From assembly GCA_016719105.1 (NCBI GenBank), contig JADKAQ010000045.1:1-13565 (forward strand): DNA of 13,565 bases, in the 5' to 3' direction. The stretch is from Gemmatimonadota bacterium (lineage in GTDB: Bacteria > Gemmatimonadota > Gemmatimonadetes > Gemmatimonadales > Gemmatimonadaceae). Positions 1-7,836 of this stretch are shown here, piece by piece (the stretch's first letter is position 1; every line of letters begins with the position of its first letter). The translations under genes and the position numbers were made by a program. The notes under the pieces were generated by a model, which worked only from the letters and a program-made list of their open reading frames with translations, was not told where the DNA came from and made no database searches.

Positions 1-1
1 G

Positions 2-901
2 GTGCGCAAGCTCGAGGTCATGAAGATGCGCGGGCAACCGTCGCTCCCCGGGCTGCACTCGTTCCGCATCGGGACGGCGGGGCTCACCGTTTTCGCACCC
101 GCCAACATCGCGGTGGGGCCCGATGCCGCGCGCCTGCATGTCGAAACGCTCCCCCGGGCACACACGGGCATTCTCGCCCTCGACGAGATGCTCGGCGGTG
201 GGCTCCCGCGCGGCTATTCGCTGCTGGTGGCGGGACCGTCAGGATCGGGGAAGAGCATCCTCGCATCGGCCTTCCTCGCGGAAGGGGTACGCATCGGCGA
301 ACGCGGGGTCATCGTCTCGTTCGAGCAACGCCCGAGCCCGGCGCGCAACCCGATCATCGCAGAACTGGTGCGACGTGAAATGGTTGGCGTGGTGGACACC
401 CGAGCACCGGATCTGTCGATCGACGAGATCGTGTCGCTCATCGCCGCCGAGATCACGCGCCTCGACGCGCGCCGTCTCGTCATCGACTCGCTGTCGGGCT
501 TTGAACTCGCGCTGGCCCCGACCTTTCGCGAGGAGTTTCGTGCCTCGCTTGCCCGCATGGTCATGTCGCTCGCCAGGACCGGCGTGACCATGCTGATGAC
601 GTCGGAGCTGGAGGATCGCTATACCGACCTGCGGTTCAGTCCGTACGGCACCGCGTTCCTCACCGATGCGATCGTCGTCATGCGGTACATCGAGGTGGAC
701 AGCCGCCTGCGGCGCATGCTGGCGGTGGTGAAGGTTCGCGCGAGCGACCACTCCAACGAACTGCGTGAGTTCACCATCGACGACGCCGGGATTCAGGTTG
801 GCGCGATGCTCTCCAACCATGAAGGGTTGCTCGGCGGGCGGCCGACGTATCACGCGGGGTCCGCGGGCAGTCCCACGACAGCGCGCGCCACACATGCCTG
901 A
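2..901 (+). CDS. KaiC-like RecA-family ATPase, C-terminal part (5' truncated by window)
   Basis: The gene is open to the left edge, so the GTG at base 2 is probably not its start. Residues 1-30 (KLEVMKMRG...HSFRI) look like the end of a first KaiC domain; a complete second domain follows, as in tandem-domain KaiC proteins. Visible motifs, numbered from base 2: Walker A GPSGSGKS at 78-85, FEQ at 107-109 where clock KaiC has two adjacent glutamates, Walker B RRLVIDSL at 157-164, and TDAIVVMRYIEV near 221-232. Aligned by eye to cyanobacterial KaiC, the autophosphorylation pair Ser431/Thr432 falls on Ala218/Phe219, so a clock-type phosphorylation cycle is unlikely. The family hydrolyses ATP and generally acts through protein partners. 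No kaiA or kaiB is in view. The stop lies about 30 bp before the GGDEF-kinase gene, suggesting one operon and a signalling role. Family assignment is firm; the exact function is unknown. Confidence 0.88.
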   Translation: MRKLEVMKMRGQPSLPGLHSFRIGTAGLTVFAPANIAVGPDAARLHVETLPRAHTGILALDEMLGGGLPRGYSLLVAGPSGSGKSILASAFLAEGVRIGERGVIVSFEQRPSPARNPIIAELVRREMVGVVDTRAPDLSIDEIVSLIAAEITRLDARRLVIDSLSGFELALAPTFREEFRASLARMVMSLARTGVTMLMTSELEDRYTDLRFSPYGTAFLTDAIVVMRYIEVDSRLRRMLAVVKVRASDHSNELREFTIDDAGIQVGAMLSNHEGLLGGRPTYHAGSAGSPTTARATHA

Positions 902-931
902 TCCAGCCCGCTCCCCGCAGAGGCGCGCGCC

Positions 932-2607
932 TTGCCCATGACGCGATCCGGCGACCGGAACGAGGATTCGCCCTCGCGTGCGGCGGACGAACTCGCGCAC
1001 CTGCACCTGCAGGTGGAAGGGGCGCGCGATGAACTCGCCCGGTTGCGGTGGAGATCGCGCTCGCGAACGAGCGCGCGGGCGTTCGCGCGGCGGACCTCGT
1101 GGAGGCCAACGAGCAGCTGGTGCTGGCGACGATGCAGGCGCACGCCGACGTGGACGAGTCGACCCGCGCGCACCACCTGGCGGCGCAGGCCGCCACGCTC
1201 GACGCGCTGACCTCACTGCCCAACCGGCGCCTGATGCTCGACCGACTCGGCCAGTCGATCGCCACCGCCAAGCGGCACCAATCGCGCCTGGCCGTCCTCT
1301 TCGTCGACCTCGACGACTTCAAGCAGGTGAACGACGCCCTGGGGCACGCCGGGGGCGATCGCGTATTGCAACTGACGGCTGAGGCGCTGGCCGCGTCGGT
1401 GCGCGGTGCGGATACCGTCAGCCGCCACGGCGGGGACGAGTTCCTCATCCTGCTGTCGGAGGTCAACTCCGCGGCCGACGCCGAGGCGGTGGCCGAGAAG
1501 GTCATCGCCGCCGTGTCGGTCGCACAACGCGTGGGTGACGTGGCGGTGCAGGTGACGGCCAGCGTGGGGATCAGCCTCTATCCTGACGATGGCATCGACG
1601 CGACCGCACTCATCGGTCACGCCGATACCGCGATGTACCAGGCCAAGCGTCGCGCCCCCGGGAGCCATGCGCTCTTCAGCGCCCTCCCGCCCGACGACCG
1701 CCAACCCCCGTCGGCGGACGCGACCTCCACCCCGCGTCCAGTCGACCCGACGGACACGCTCCGCACCACGTCGGGAGCGACGTTACGCCGACCTGCAGGA
1801 AGCCAACGAGCAACTCGTGCTGGCGGCCATCTCTGCCCAGGAAAAGCAGGCGGACGCCGAGGGCGCGCTCAAGCGCCAGACCGAGTTCCTGGCGCGTGTG
1901 GCCCACGAGCTTTGTAGTCCGCTGAGCCCGATCCGGCACGCGACCGCGCTCCTTGGCATGTCACCGTCGGACACGAAGCTCCTCTATCGCGCGACGGCGA
2001 TCATCGACCGGCAGGTCACCTACATCACGCGTCTCGTGAGCGACCTGCTCGACATGGCACACCTCGGCAGCGGTGCGCTCGGACTGGAGTCGCGCGACGT
2101 GGACCTGAGCGAGATCATCGACGCCAGCTCCGACAACTGGCGCCCGGCCATCGACGCACGCCAACAGTTCCCGTCGTGCGCCGTCCGGGGTTCCCGCTGC
2201 ACATGCGCGGCGACCCGGTCCGCCTGGCGCAGATTTTCGACAACCTGCTCGACAATGCGTCGCGGTATACTCCCGAGGGTGGGACCATCCACCTCTCCGT
2301 GCAGGTACGGGGCGATACGGTGACGCTCTCGCTCTCCGACAGCGGGATCGGCATCTCCGCGGAAACGCTCCCCACGGTATTCGACCTGTTCTCGCAGACG
2401 AGCGGGTCGGACTCGAATGGCAACGCCGGGTTAGGGATCGGACTGACCGTGGTTCGCGACCTGGTCACGGCGCACGACGGAACGGTGCGTGTGTCGAGTG
2501 CGGGGCGTGGTCGCGGCACCGAGGTCGTGGTCACCTTCCCGCTCACGCGCGAAGTCGTCGACGAGGGGCCACCGGCAAGCGACGGCGCCGGCCCCTGGCG
2601 ACGGTGA
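932..2607 (+). CDS. Coiled-coil / GGDEF diguanylate cyclase / histidine kinase fusion, frameshifted
   Basis: This appears to be one protein spread over three frame breaks (near 1040, 1765 and 2170). An N-terminal coiled coil leads into a GGDEF domain with DLDDFKQVNDALGH, the active-site GGDEF at 1429-1443, and an RxxD inhibitory site (RGAD) five residues before it, so c-di-GMP synthesis with product inhibition is expected. A HisKA domain follows with AHELCSPLSPI (phospho-acceptor His codon 1904-1906). The HATPase domain then shows N box DNLLDNASRYTPEGG, G1 DSGIGI and G2 GLGIGLTVV. No receiver or transmembrane segment is seen, so it is probably a soluble sensor. EANEQLVLA occurs before both catalytic halves. 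TTG at 932 is chosen because AGAGG sits 8 nt upstream; ATG 938 is the alternative. No stop separates the halves in the relevant frames, so fusion is favoured, but two adjacent genes cannot be excluded given the indel at the junction. Confidence 0.82.
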
Positions 2608-2640
2608 CGCGCCACGGGAGGTCGCCTCGCGCCGGTCACC
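2603..2640. terminator. Hairpin between convergent genes, possible bidirectional terminator
   Basis: GGTGACGCGC at 2603-2612 pairs with GCGC + GTCACC at 2629-2640, giving ten base pairs with a two-base bulge (2633-2634) and a 16-nt loop. The stem contains the stop codons of both convergent genes. There is no T-tract on either side, so intrinsic termination is only inferred from position and symmetry. Confidence 0.35.
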
Positions 2641-3146
2641 CCCCGACGCAGGCGACGCGTTTCATCGGGAAGTTCATGCCGCGCACCTGCCCTCCTGGTC
2701 GCCCCTCGATGCGTGCCACGAGCGAGTCGGCGCCGACCTTGCGATAGACGATCCGTTGCGGGAAGTCGTGCGACGGGTTGGCGAAGGTGACCGAGCTGTC
2801 GGTGAGGGCCGTGGCGGGGAACGGGCGGCGGGCGCCCGCCGGGTTGTGCGAAGTAGGTCGCCGTCCCGTCCGTGCTTTCTACGCGCAGCGCCTCCCACTC
2901 GCGCGCCACGTCACGCACCACCGTCCGGCTCATCCCCAGCAGCAAGCCGCCAAGCGGCGCCATCCACTGTTCGTGGGTGATGCGGGTGGGGGTGCGCAGC
3001 TCCCAGCAGCCGGCCATGAAGCCCAGTCGCGATACATCGTTAGGTGCCTGGGCCGCGAGTGGCGCCGCGGCTGCCATCGCCGCGAGCAGCAACGTGCCGC
3101 CCAGGGCGGCCCCGCGTGCGCGCCGCGCGCGCGACGGCTGCGGCAT
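2636..3146 (-). CDS. Secreted DUF6265 family protein, one frameshift
   Basis: The N-terminus is a clear signal peptide: a basic start (PQPSRARRARG), a hydrophobic Leu/Ala stretch, and an ending like LAAQA. The mature part begins LGFMAGCWELR and continues with HEQWMAPLGGLLLGMSRTV and YFAQPGGR. After a frame break near 2830 the other minus frame gives FANPSHDFPQRIVYR, SLVARIEGRPGGQ and FPMKRVAC, ending at TGA 2636-2638. This order of motifs matches DUF6265 proteins, whose function is unknown. ATG 3146 opens the long clean frame. An alternative ATG at 3171 has a GGGGG just upstream but needs another indel to join the signal peptide. The gene lies about 47 bp (or 21 bp from the alternative start) downstream of the CRTAC1-like gene on the same strand, suggesting co-transcription. 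The length of about 170 residues is normal for the family. Confidence 0.8.
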
Positions 3147-3192
3147 GCGGCACTTTGTGTCGCATCGTCATCGTTCCCCCGTGTGGTGGCGT

Positions 3193-4419
3193 TCATGGCG
3201 CGCGTACTTCGAGCGCCCTGCCACGATACGCGCGAGGATCGACCGCTGCCACTGTCCGTCACGCGCCCGTCACGGGCCAGCACGGTGACTTCGACGTCAA
3301 CCGGCGACAGCGACGAGGGCGACGTGCACCGGTGTCCACCCCGGGCGTCGTAACTGCCGCCGGTGTCGAGCAGCCGCAGCCCCAGGAGGCGACGGGTCCC
3401 GGCGGCAAAGACGCGCACCTCGCTCCCTGCGCGTCGCCCGCCCCTGCGCGTCGCGGACCGTCACCTGCAACGCACGCGCGGCGAGCGCCGGTGACAGTTC
3501 GTTGCGAAGAGCGGGTGCGCCCCCTTCACATGGTTGTTGGTGAGGGCGAGGTCGAGGTCGCCGTCGCGATCGAAGTCGACCCACACCACTCCGTGCGAGC
3601 CGTTGTCGGCGGCGATCGACACCGGCATCTCGTTCACGAAGTGGTCGCCGGCGTTTCGGAAGAAGTGATCGCTGCGATAGAGGGCGTTGGCGTCGCCGTC
3701 CTGGCTGGCGACGAAGGCATCGAGGTCGCCGTCCTGCTCTGCAGTCCCACCAGACGACCCCACCGTCTTGCGCGGGTCGGCGATCCCGGAGGGCCGGGGC
3801 CACGTCGGTGAAGCGTCCCCGTCGTTGCGATAGAGCGCGTTGGGGCGATCGCGAAAGGCGACGCTGAGGTCGACGTCACCGTCGTTGTCGAAGTCGATGA
3901 ACGACGGTTGGCGCGTTGTCCCGCGGTCGGCCACGCCGACGGCCGCCGCCACGTCCACGAAGCGCCCGCCGTTCCCGGGATTGCGGTACAACTCGTTAGG
4001 CACGGGGCCTGCGGGTGAAGCCGACGTAGAGGTCGAGCCGTCCATCCGCATCGTAGTCCCCCCACGCGGCAGCGCGCACCCTCCAGCGAGTCGTCGATGA
4101 GCGACGCGGCGACATCGACGAAGCCACCGCCGTCGTTGCGATACAGCCGCGCCCGCACGCCGCCGCGGAAGCCGACGTAGAGATCGAGATCGCCGTCGTC
4201 GTCGTAGTCGGCCCACGCGTTCGGCTGCCCGCCAGGAGTCGAGAAGAGCGCCGGTTGGACGGGGATGAATACGAGCGGGGGCCGAACGCCCGCCACGACC
4301 GCCCCCGGCGTCGGAATGGCCGCGGGATCGGCCGGGGCCGGAGCCGACCCTCGACAGGCGACGAGCGCGGTGAGCACGGCCAGCGCCGCGAGCCAAGCAG
4401 CAGAAGGAGAGCGGTTCAT
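3193..4419 (-). CDS. CRTAC1-like lipoprotein with FG-GAP/VCBS repeats and ASPIC/UnbV domain, frameshifted
   Basis: ATG 4419 starts a signal sequence with a lipobox (LTALVAC), so the protein is probably a lipoprotein facing the periplasm or exterior. Five FG-GAP/VCBS-type repeats follow, with calcium-binding DxDxDG loops: DYDDDGDLDLYVGF, DADGWLDLYVGF (partly out of frame), DFDNDGDVDLSVAF, EQDGDLDAFVASQDGD and DFDRDGDLDLALTNNH, alternating with LYRN-containing segments. The C-terminal part reads ALQVTVRDAQG, then VRVFAAGTRRL and DTGGSYDA, VDVEVTVLARDG, resembling an ASPIC/UnbV domain, and ends at TGA 3193-3195 after AVDPRAYRGRALEV. At least five indels split it, near 4095, 4020, 3490, 3400 and 3250. 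Repeat-propeller proteins of this kind usually mediate binding or adhesion; the ligand here is unknown. It leads a two-gene minus-strand unit with the DUF6265 gene and is divergent from the PadR gene. Confidence 0.82.
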
Positions 4420-4524
4420 CGCCCAAACGTGCCGCCGAGGAAGCCCGGGAGCGAGGGCGCAGGCGGAAGCGCGAGACAACCATGGGATACGCCGCATGAG
4501 GCGACCACGGACGGAGGGTGAAAC

Positions 4525-4545
4525 CTACGTGCGCGGCGCACGTAG
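4525..4545. promoter_or_regulatory. Inverted repeat upstream of padR-like gene, candidate PadR operator
   Basis: CTACGTGC (4525-4532) and GCACGTAG (4538-4545) form a perfect 8-bp inverted repeat around a 5-bp spacer. It lies 7 bp before ATG 4553, in the 133-bp gap between divergent genes. PadR-family regulators commonly bind inverted repeats at their own promoters, so autoregulation is the simplest reading; nothing here proves it. If translation begins at GTG 4529 instead, the repeat would lie inside the start of the gene. Confidence 0.45.
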
Positions 4546-4552
4546 TCCGCGC

Positions 4553-4921
4553 ATGTCATCGACTCCTGAAGGCGCCGCCACGGGGGCCCCGCTCCGCCCC
4601 GTCGAGTTCGAGATCCTCCTCGCCCTGGCACAGGGCGAACGGCACGGCTACGCCATCATCCGCGAGGTCGAGGAGCGCTCGGAGGGGGCGATCCGGCTGG
4701 AGACCGGGACGCTGTACCGGGCGCTCCACCGGCTGGTGCAAGGTGGCATCGTGACGCCCATCGAGCGCCGCGCCACCGATGAGTCGGACGACGAGCGACG
4801 GCGCTACTACGCGCTGACGCCGCAGGGGCGACGGGTCGCGGCCGCCGAGGCGGCGCGTTTGGCGCGGCTGGTCGCGGCGGCACAGGCCGCGCAGCTCATC
4901 CCGTGGCCGGTGATCCCATGA
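4553..4921 (+). CDS. PadR family transcriptional regulator
   Basis: A 122-residue winged-helix protein, close to the normal size for short PadR regulators. The N-terminal domain shows LRPVEFEILLALAQGERHGY, the recognition-helix region IRLETGTLYRALHRLVQGG, and the wing with RRYYALTPQGRR. A short C-terminal helix (AAEAARLARLVAAAQ) would serve dimerisation. These motifs are diagnostic of PadR. ATG 4553 is chosen because homology begins soon after it. GTG 4529 is possible, with GGAGGG at 4513-4518, and would add eight residues. The stop overlaps the permease start as ATGA (4918-4921), so the two are translationally coupled. A PadR gene directly before an ADOP permease is a recurrent arrangement in Acidobacteria and Gemmatimonadota, and the regulator presumably controls this pair. 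The gene is unbroken. Confidence 0.93.
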   Translation: MSSTPEGAATGAPLRPVEFEILLALAQGERHGYAIIREVEERSEGAIRLETGTLYRALHRLVQGGIVTPIERRATDESDDERRRYYALTPQGRRVAAAEAARLARLVAAAQAAQLIPWPVIP

Positions 4922-7624
4922 GCACCGACCGACCGATGCGCCCCGGAAGCCCCGACCGCACCGAACGATTCGTGCGGGGGCTCTATCGCCTGTTGCGGCG
5001 CGCCTACTCCGCGCAGCTTCCGCGACGACTTCGGACGCGACATGGACGAGACCTTCGCCGACCAGTGGCGCGCGGCCCGCGCGCGCGGCGAGTGGTCGAT
5101 GGCGCGCCTCGCGATCGTCACGATGACCGACACGATCGCCGAGGCAACGCGGGCGCGGATGACGTCCCTCCCCGCCCCCTCCGACATGCTGCACCTCCAG
5201 GACGTGCGCTACGCCTTTCGCCTCCTCGCGCGAAGCCCGCTCCTCACCCTGCTCACGCTCGTGGTCCTGGCCGGGGGGATGGGGGTGACGGTCTTCACCT
5301 TCTCCTTCCTCTACACGGCGATGCTGCGCCCCATTCCGCTGAGCGGAGGCGACCGTATCGTGCGGGTACAGCAGTTGGAGGACGGATCGGCGGGGAGCTT
5401 CGATGCCGCCGACCTGGCGCGCATGCGTCCGCAGATCACGACGTTGCACGACGTGGGGACGTGGAGCGCGCGCGAGGTCGTGATGGGGAGCGCCGAGGGG
5501 GGTGGGACACGCCGGGTGCTGGAGACGACGGCGGTGGAGTGGACGCTGTTCGACGCCACGCGCACCCCGCCCGCGTTAGGCCGGGCGTTCCGCCCGGACG
5601 ACGAGGCGCCGGGGGCGGCGCCGGTGATCGTGCTCAGTCACCGCACGTGGATCCCGCCTTCGGCGGTGATTCGACGGTGGTGGGGCGCCGCGTGCTGCTC
5701 AACGGCGTGTCGACCGAGGTGGTGGGGGTGATGCCACCCGGGTACGGCTTTCCCGTGGCCGCCGACTCGTGGGTCCCGTTAGGCTCGGCCGTGCGCGAGG
5801 CGACGGAACCGGGGCGGTACGCGGTGAGCGCCTTTGGCCGGCTGGCCGACGGGGCGACGCGCGAGCAGGCGTCGCAGGAGCTGGAAACCCTGCTGCGGCG
5901 CGCCCGGAGCGACCGCCCGCCGGTGGCCGCCGACTCGTCAGGCACCCGGCTCGGCGTGCTGGTGCGCTCCTTCCCGATGGCGCAGATGGGCGACGAGGGG
6001 CCGTACGTCTTCGGGATCCTCAACCTGATGGCGGTGCTGATCCTCCTGCTCGCGTGCGTGAACGTCGCCAACCTGCTGCTGGCGCGGGCCAACGAACGCT
6101 CGCGCGAGCTGGCCGTGCGGCTGGCGTTAGGCGCATCGCGCGCCCGGCTGGCGATACAGGCGCTCTGGGAACCGGTCGCGCTCGTCACCATCGGTGGGGG
6201 GCTGGCGACGGCGCTGGCCGCGTGGGGGGCTGGGGTGGTGAACCGGGGCCCAGCAGCCCATGGAGGGGAACCTCGCCTCTGGGGGGTGGGGATGGACACG
6301 CCGACGATCATTGCGGCTGGCGGCTTCATGACGGTGACGATCGCGGCGCTGGGCGGGGTGATGGCGGTGCGAGCCACGAGCACGCGTTTCAGTGAGGTCC
6401 TGCGCGACTTCGGGGACACGCGCTGGCGGGGCGCGGGGCAGGACGGGCGGCGCGTGCCCGGCCGTCACGCAGGTGGCGACGGTGACGGTGCTGCTCTTCT
6501 TCGGCGTCCTTTCCGGGATCGCCGCGCATCGGTTCGCCAACATGAACCCCGGCTACGACACGACGCGCCTCCTGGCGAGCTCGGTCGAACCCGAGGCGGC
6601 GCGCTACGCCACCACCGACGCGCGGCGCGCCCTGTGGACGCGACTCTACGACGGGATGTCGGCCTGGCCGGAGGTGGAGCACGTCGTGGTGCGCGCCCGG
6701 CTCGGGGAGGGGGACGACGAGAGCGGGGCGCTGGAGTTCGGCGATGGACGCACGCTCGCCGCCGGCGCCACGCCGCGCGCCTGGGTGCAGGGGGTGTTGG
6801 GATCGCTGGAAGCGTTAGGCATCGCCACGCTGGAGGGACGCCTCACACCGGGTGACCGGGCGGCAGGCGGGGTGGCGCTGGTGAGCCGCGCCGCAGCCCA
6901 GCGCTACTGGCCGGGAAGTCGCCCGTCGGAGAACGCGTGCGCCTTCCCGGACCGGCGAGACCGGAGAAGACACATGGCGCACGATCGTCGGCGTGGTCGA
7001 CGACGTCCACGTACGGCGACGAGTTCTCGCGCGACCGCAGCGCGGTGCGCGGTGCACGTCCCGCCTACCCAGCACGATGCCGGATGGGTCACGCTCCCTT
7101 CTTCCGCCACCGCGGCGACGCGGCGGTACGCCCGTGCGGCGCTGCACACGACGGTGACCACGGTCGACCCGCAGCTCGTCCCATCGAAGGTGTCGACCTA
7201 CGACGAGATCCTCGAGAAGTCGGCGCTCATCGCCCGCTCGGTGTCGCGGCTCTTCGCCATCTGCTTCGCCTTCGCCCTGCTGCTCGCGGTGAGCGGGACC
7301 TACGGGCTCATGGCCCGGTCGATCGGGATGCGCACCCGCGAGATCGGGGTGCGCCGCGCCCTCGGGGCCTCCGACCGGAGCATCCAACAGCTGCTGCTCG
7401 GACAAGGCGGGCGACAGCTGGGGATCGGCGCGGTGGTCGCCCTCCCACTCATGGTCCTCGTCGGGTTGGCCTTCGCCCGCTTCTTCCCCATCGCCCCCTG
7501 GCTCGCCCTCTCGTCGGGGGTCGGGGTCTCGCTCGCCATCGTCGCCGTGGTGCTCGCGGCCACGTGGATCCCGACGCGGCGGGCGTTGGCGGTCGCGCCG
7601 AGGGACGCACTCTTCCGGGAGTAG
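4918..7624 (+). CDS. ADOP-type duplicated ABC permease (MacB_PCD/FtsX x2), frameshifted
   Basis: At about 900 residues when joined, this matches the ADOP (acidobacterial duplicated orphan permease) size. The N-terminal soluble extension (RTERFVRGLYRLLRRAY, FRDDFGRDMDETFADQW) is typical of the family. Next come a first membrane helix with LLTLLTLVVLAGGMGVTVF, a MacB-like periplasmic domain with LSHRTW, GGDSTVVGR and VVGVMPPGY, and FtsX domain 1 with LLLACVNVANLLLARA and ELAVRLALGASRARL. A second periplasmic domain (PGYDTTRLLAS, GWVTL) leads to FtsX domain 2 (LLAVSGTYGLMARSIG, TREIGVRRALGASDRSIQ), ending PRDALFRE before TAG. There is no ATP-binding domain, so a separate ATPase or an orphan role is expected; substrates are unknown. 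Frame breaks near 5020, 5655, 6435, 6945-7140 (several) fragment it. ATG 4918 overlaps the PadR stop. Confidence 0.9.
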
Positions 7625-7675
7625 CGGCGGGGAGGACCTCCGCAGCCCCCGTCAGTCCATCCCCGCGCCCCCGGC

Positions 7676-7690
7676 GCGAAAACGTTTGCA
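7676..7690. promoter_or_regulatory. LacI-type operator, upstream copy
   Basis: GCGAAAACGTTTGCA has a perfect AAACGTTT core centred between 7683 and 7684, with C/G-matching flanks further out. A central CG dyad inside an A/T-rich palindrome is the usual form of LacI/GalR-family operators. It lies in the 212-bp gap before malQ, 80 bp centre to centre from the second copy and upstream of the candidate -35. Confidence 0.55.
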
Positions 7691-7706
7691 TTCCCCCGCG
7701 GAGGGA

Positions 7707-7735
7707 TAGCCACACCCCGGGCAGACCGGTAAAAT
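7707..7735 (+). promoter_or_regulatory. Candidate sigma70-type promoter of the malQ cluster
   Basis: TAGCCA at 7707-7712 (4 of 6 to TTGACA) and TAAAAT at 7730-7735 (5 of 6 to TATAAT) are 17 bp apart, placing the transcript start near 7742. The downstream operator covers roughly +15 to +28 and the upstream one lies before the -35, which supports repression of this promoter. The match is by eye only, and promoters of this phylum are poorly defined. Confidence 0.35.
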
Positions 7736-7754
7736 CGGGCGAGCTTTTCAGGGC

Positions 7755-7772
7755 GCGAAAAACGTTTTCACG
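7755..7772. promoter_or_regulatory. LacI-type operator, downstream copy
   Basis: GCGAAAAACGTTTTCACG contains a perfect 10-bp palindrome AAAACGTTTT centred between 7763 and 7764. It is the stronger of two related sites before malQ and lies just downstream of the candidate promoter. A LacI-family maltose regulator is the likely binder, but no such gene is in this window. Confidence 0.6.
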
Positions 7773-7836
7773 ACCTTACAGCCAGACGTCGTCGAACGCC
7801 GCCGATCCCTCCCTCCCGCCCCGCTATACCGCTTCC

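Noticed and set aside
239..1216. Long minus-strand open frame opposite the KaiC-like and GGDEF genes
   Set aside because: It is an antisense shadow typical of high-GC DNA: rich in Arg, Ala and Pro, with no recognisable motif, opposite strongly conserved plus-strand domains.
1690..1800. Programmed frameshift joining GGDEF to the kinase
   Set aside because: No slippery heptamer or following pseudoknot was evident, and similar breaks occur in nearly every long gene here, so a sequencing indel is the simpler explanation.
3044..3811. Plus-strand open frame opposite the CRTAC1-like gene
   Set aside because: The minus strand gives clear FG-GAP and ASPIC/UnbV motifs over the same bases; the plus-strand product is low-complexity Val/Glu/Arg text.
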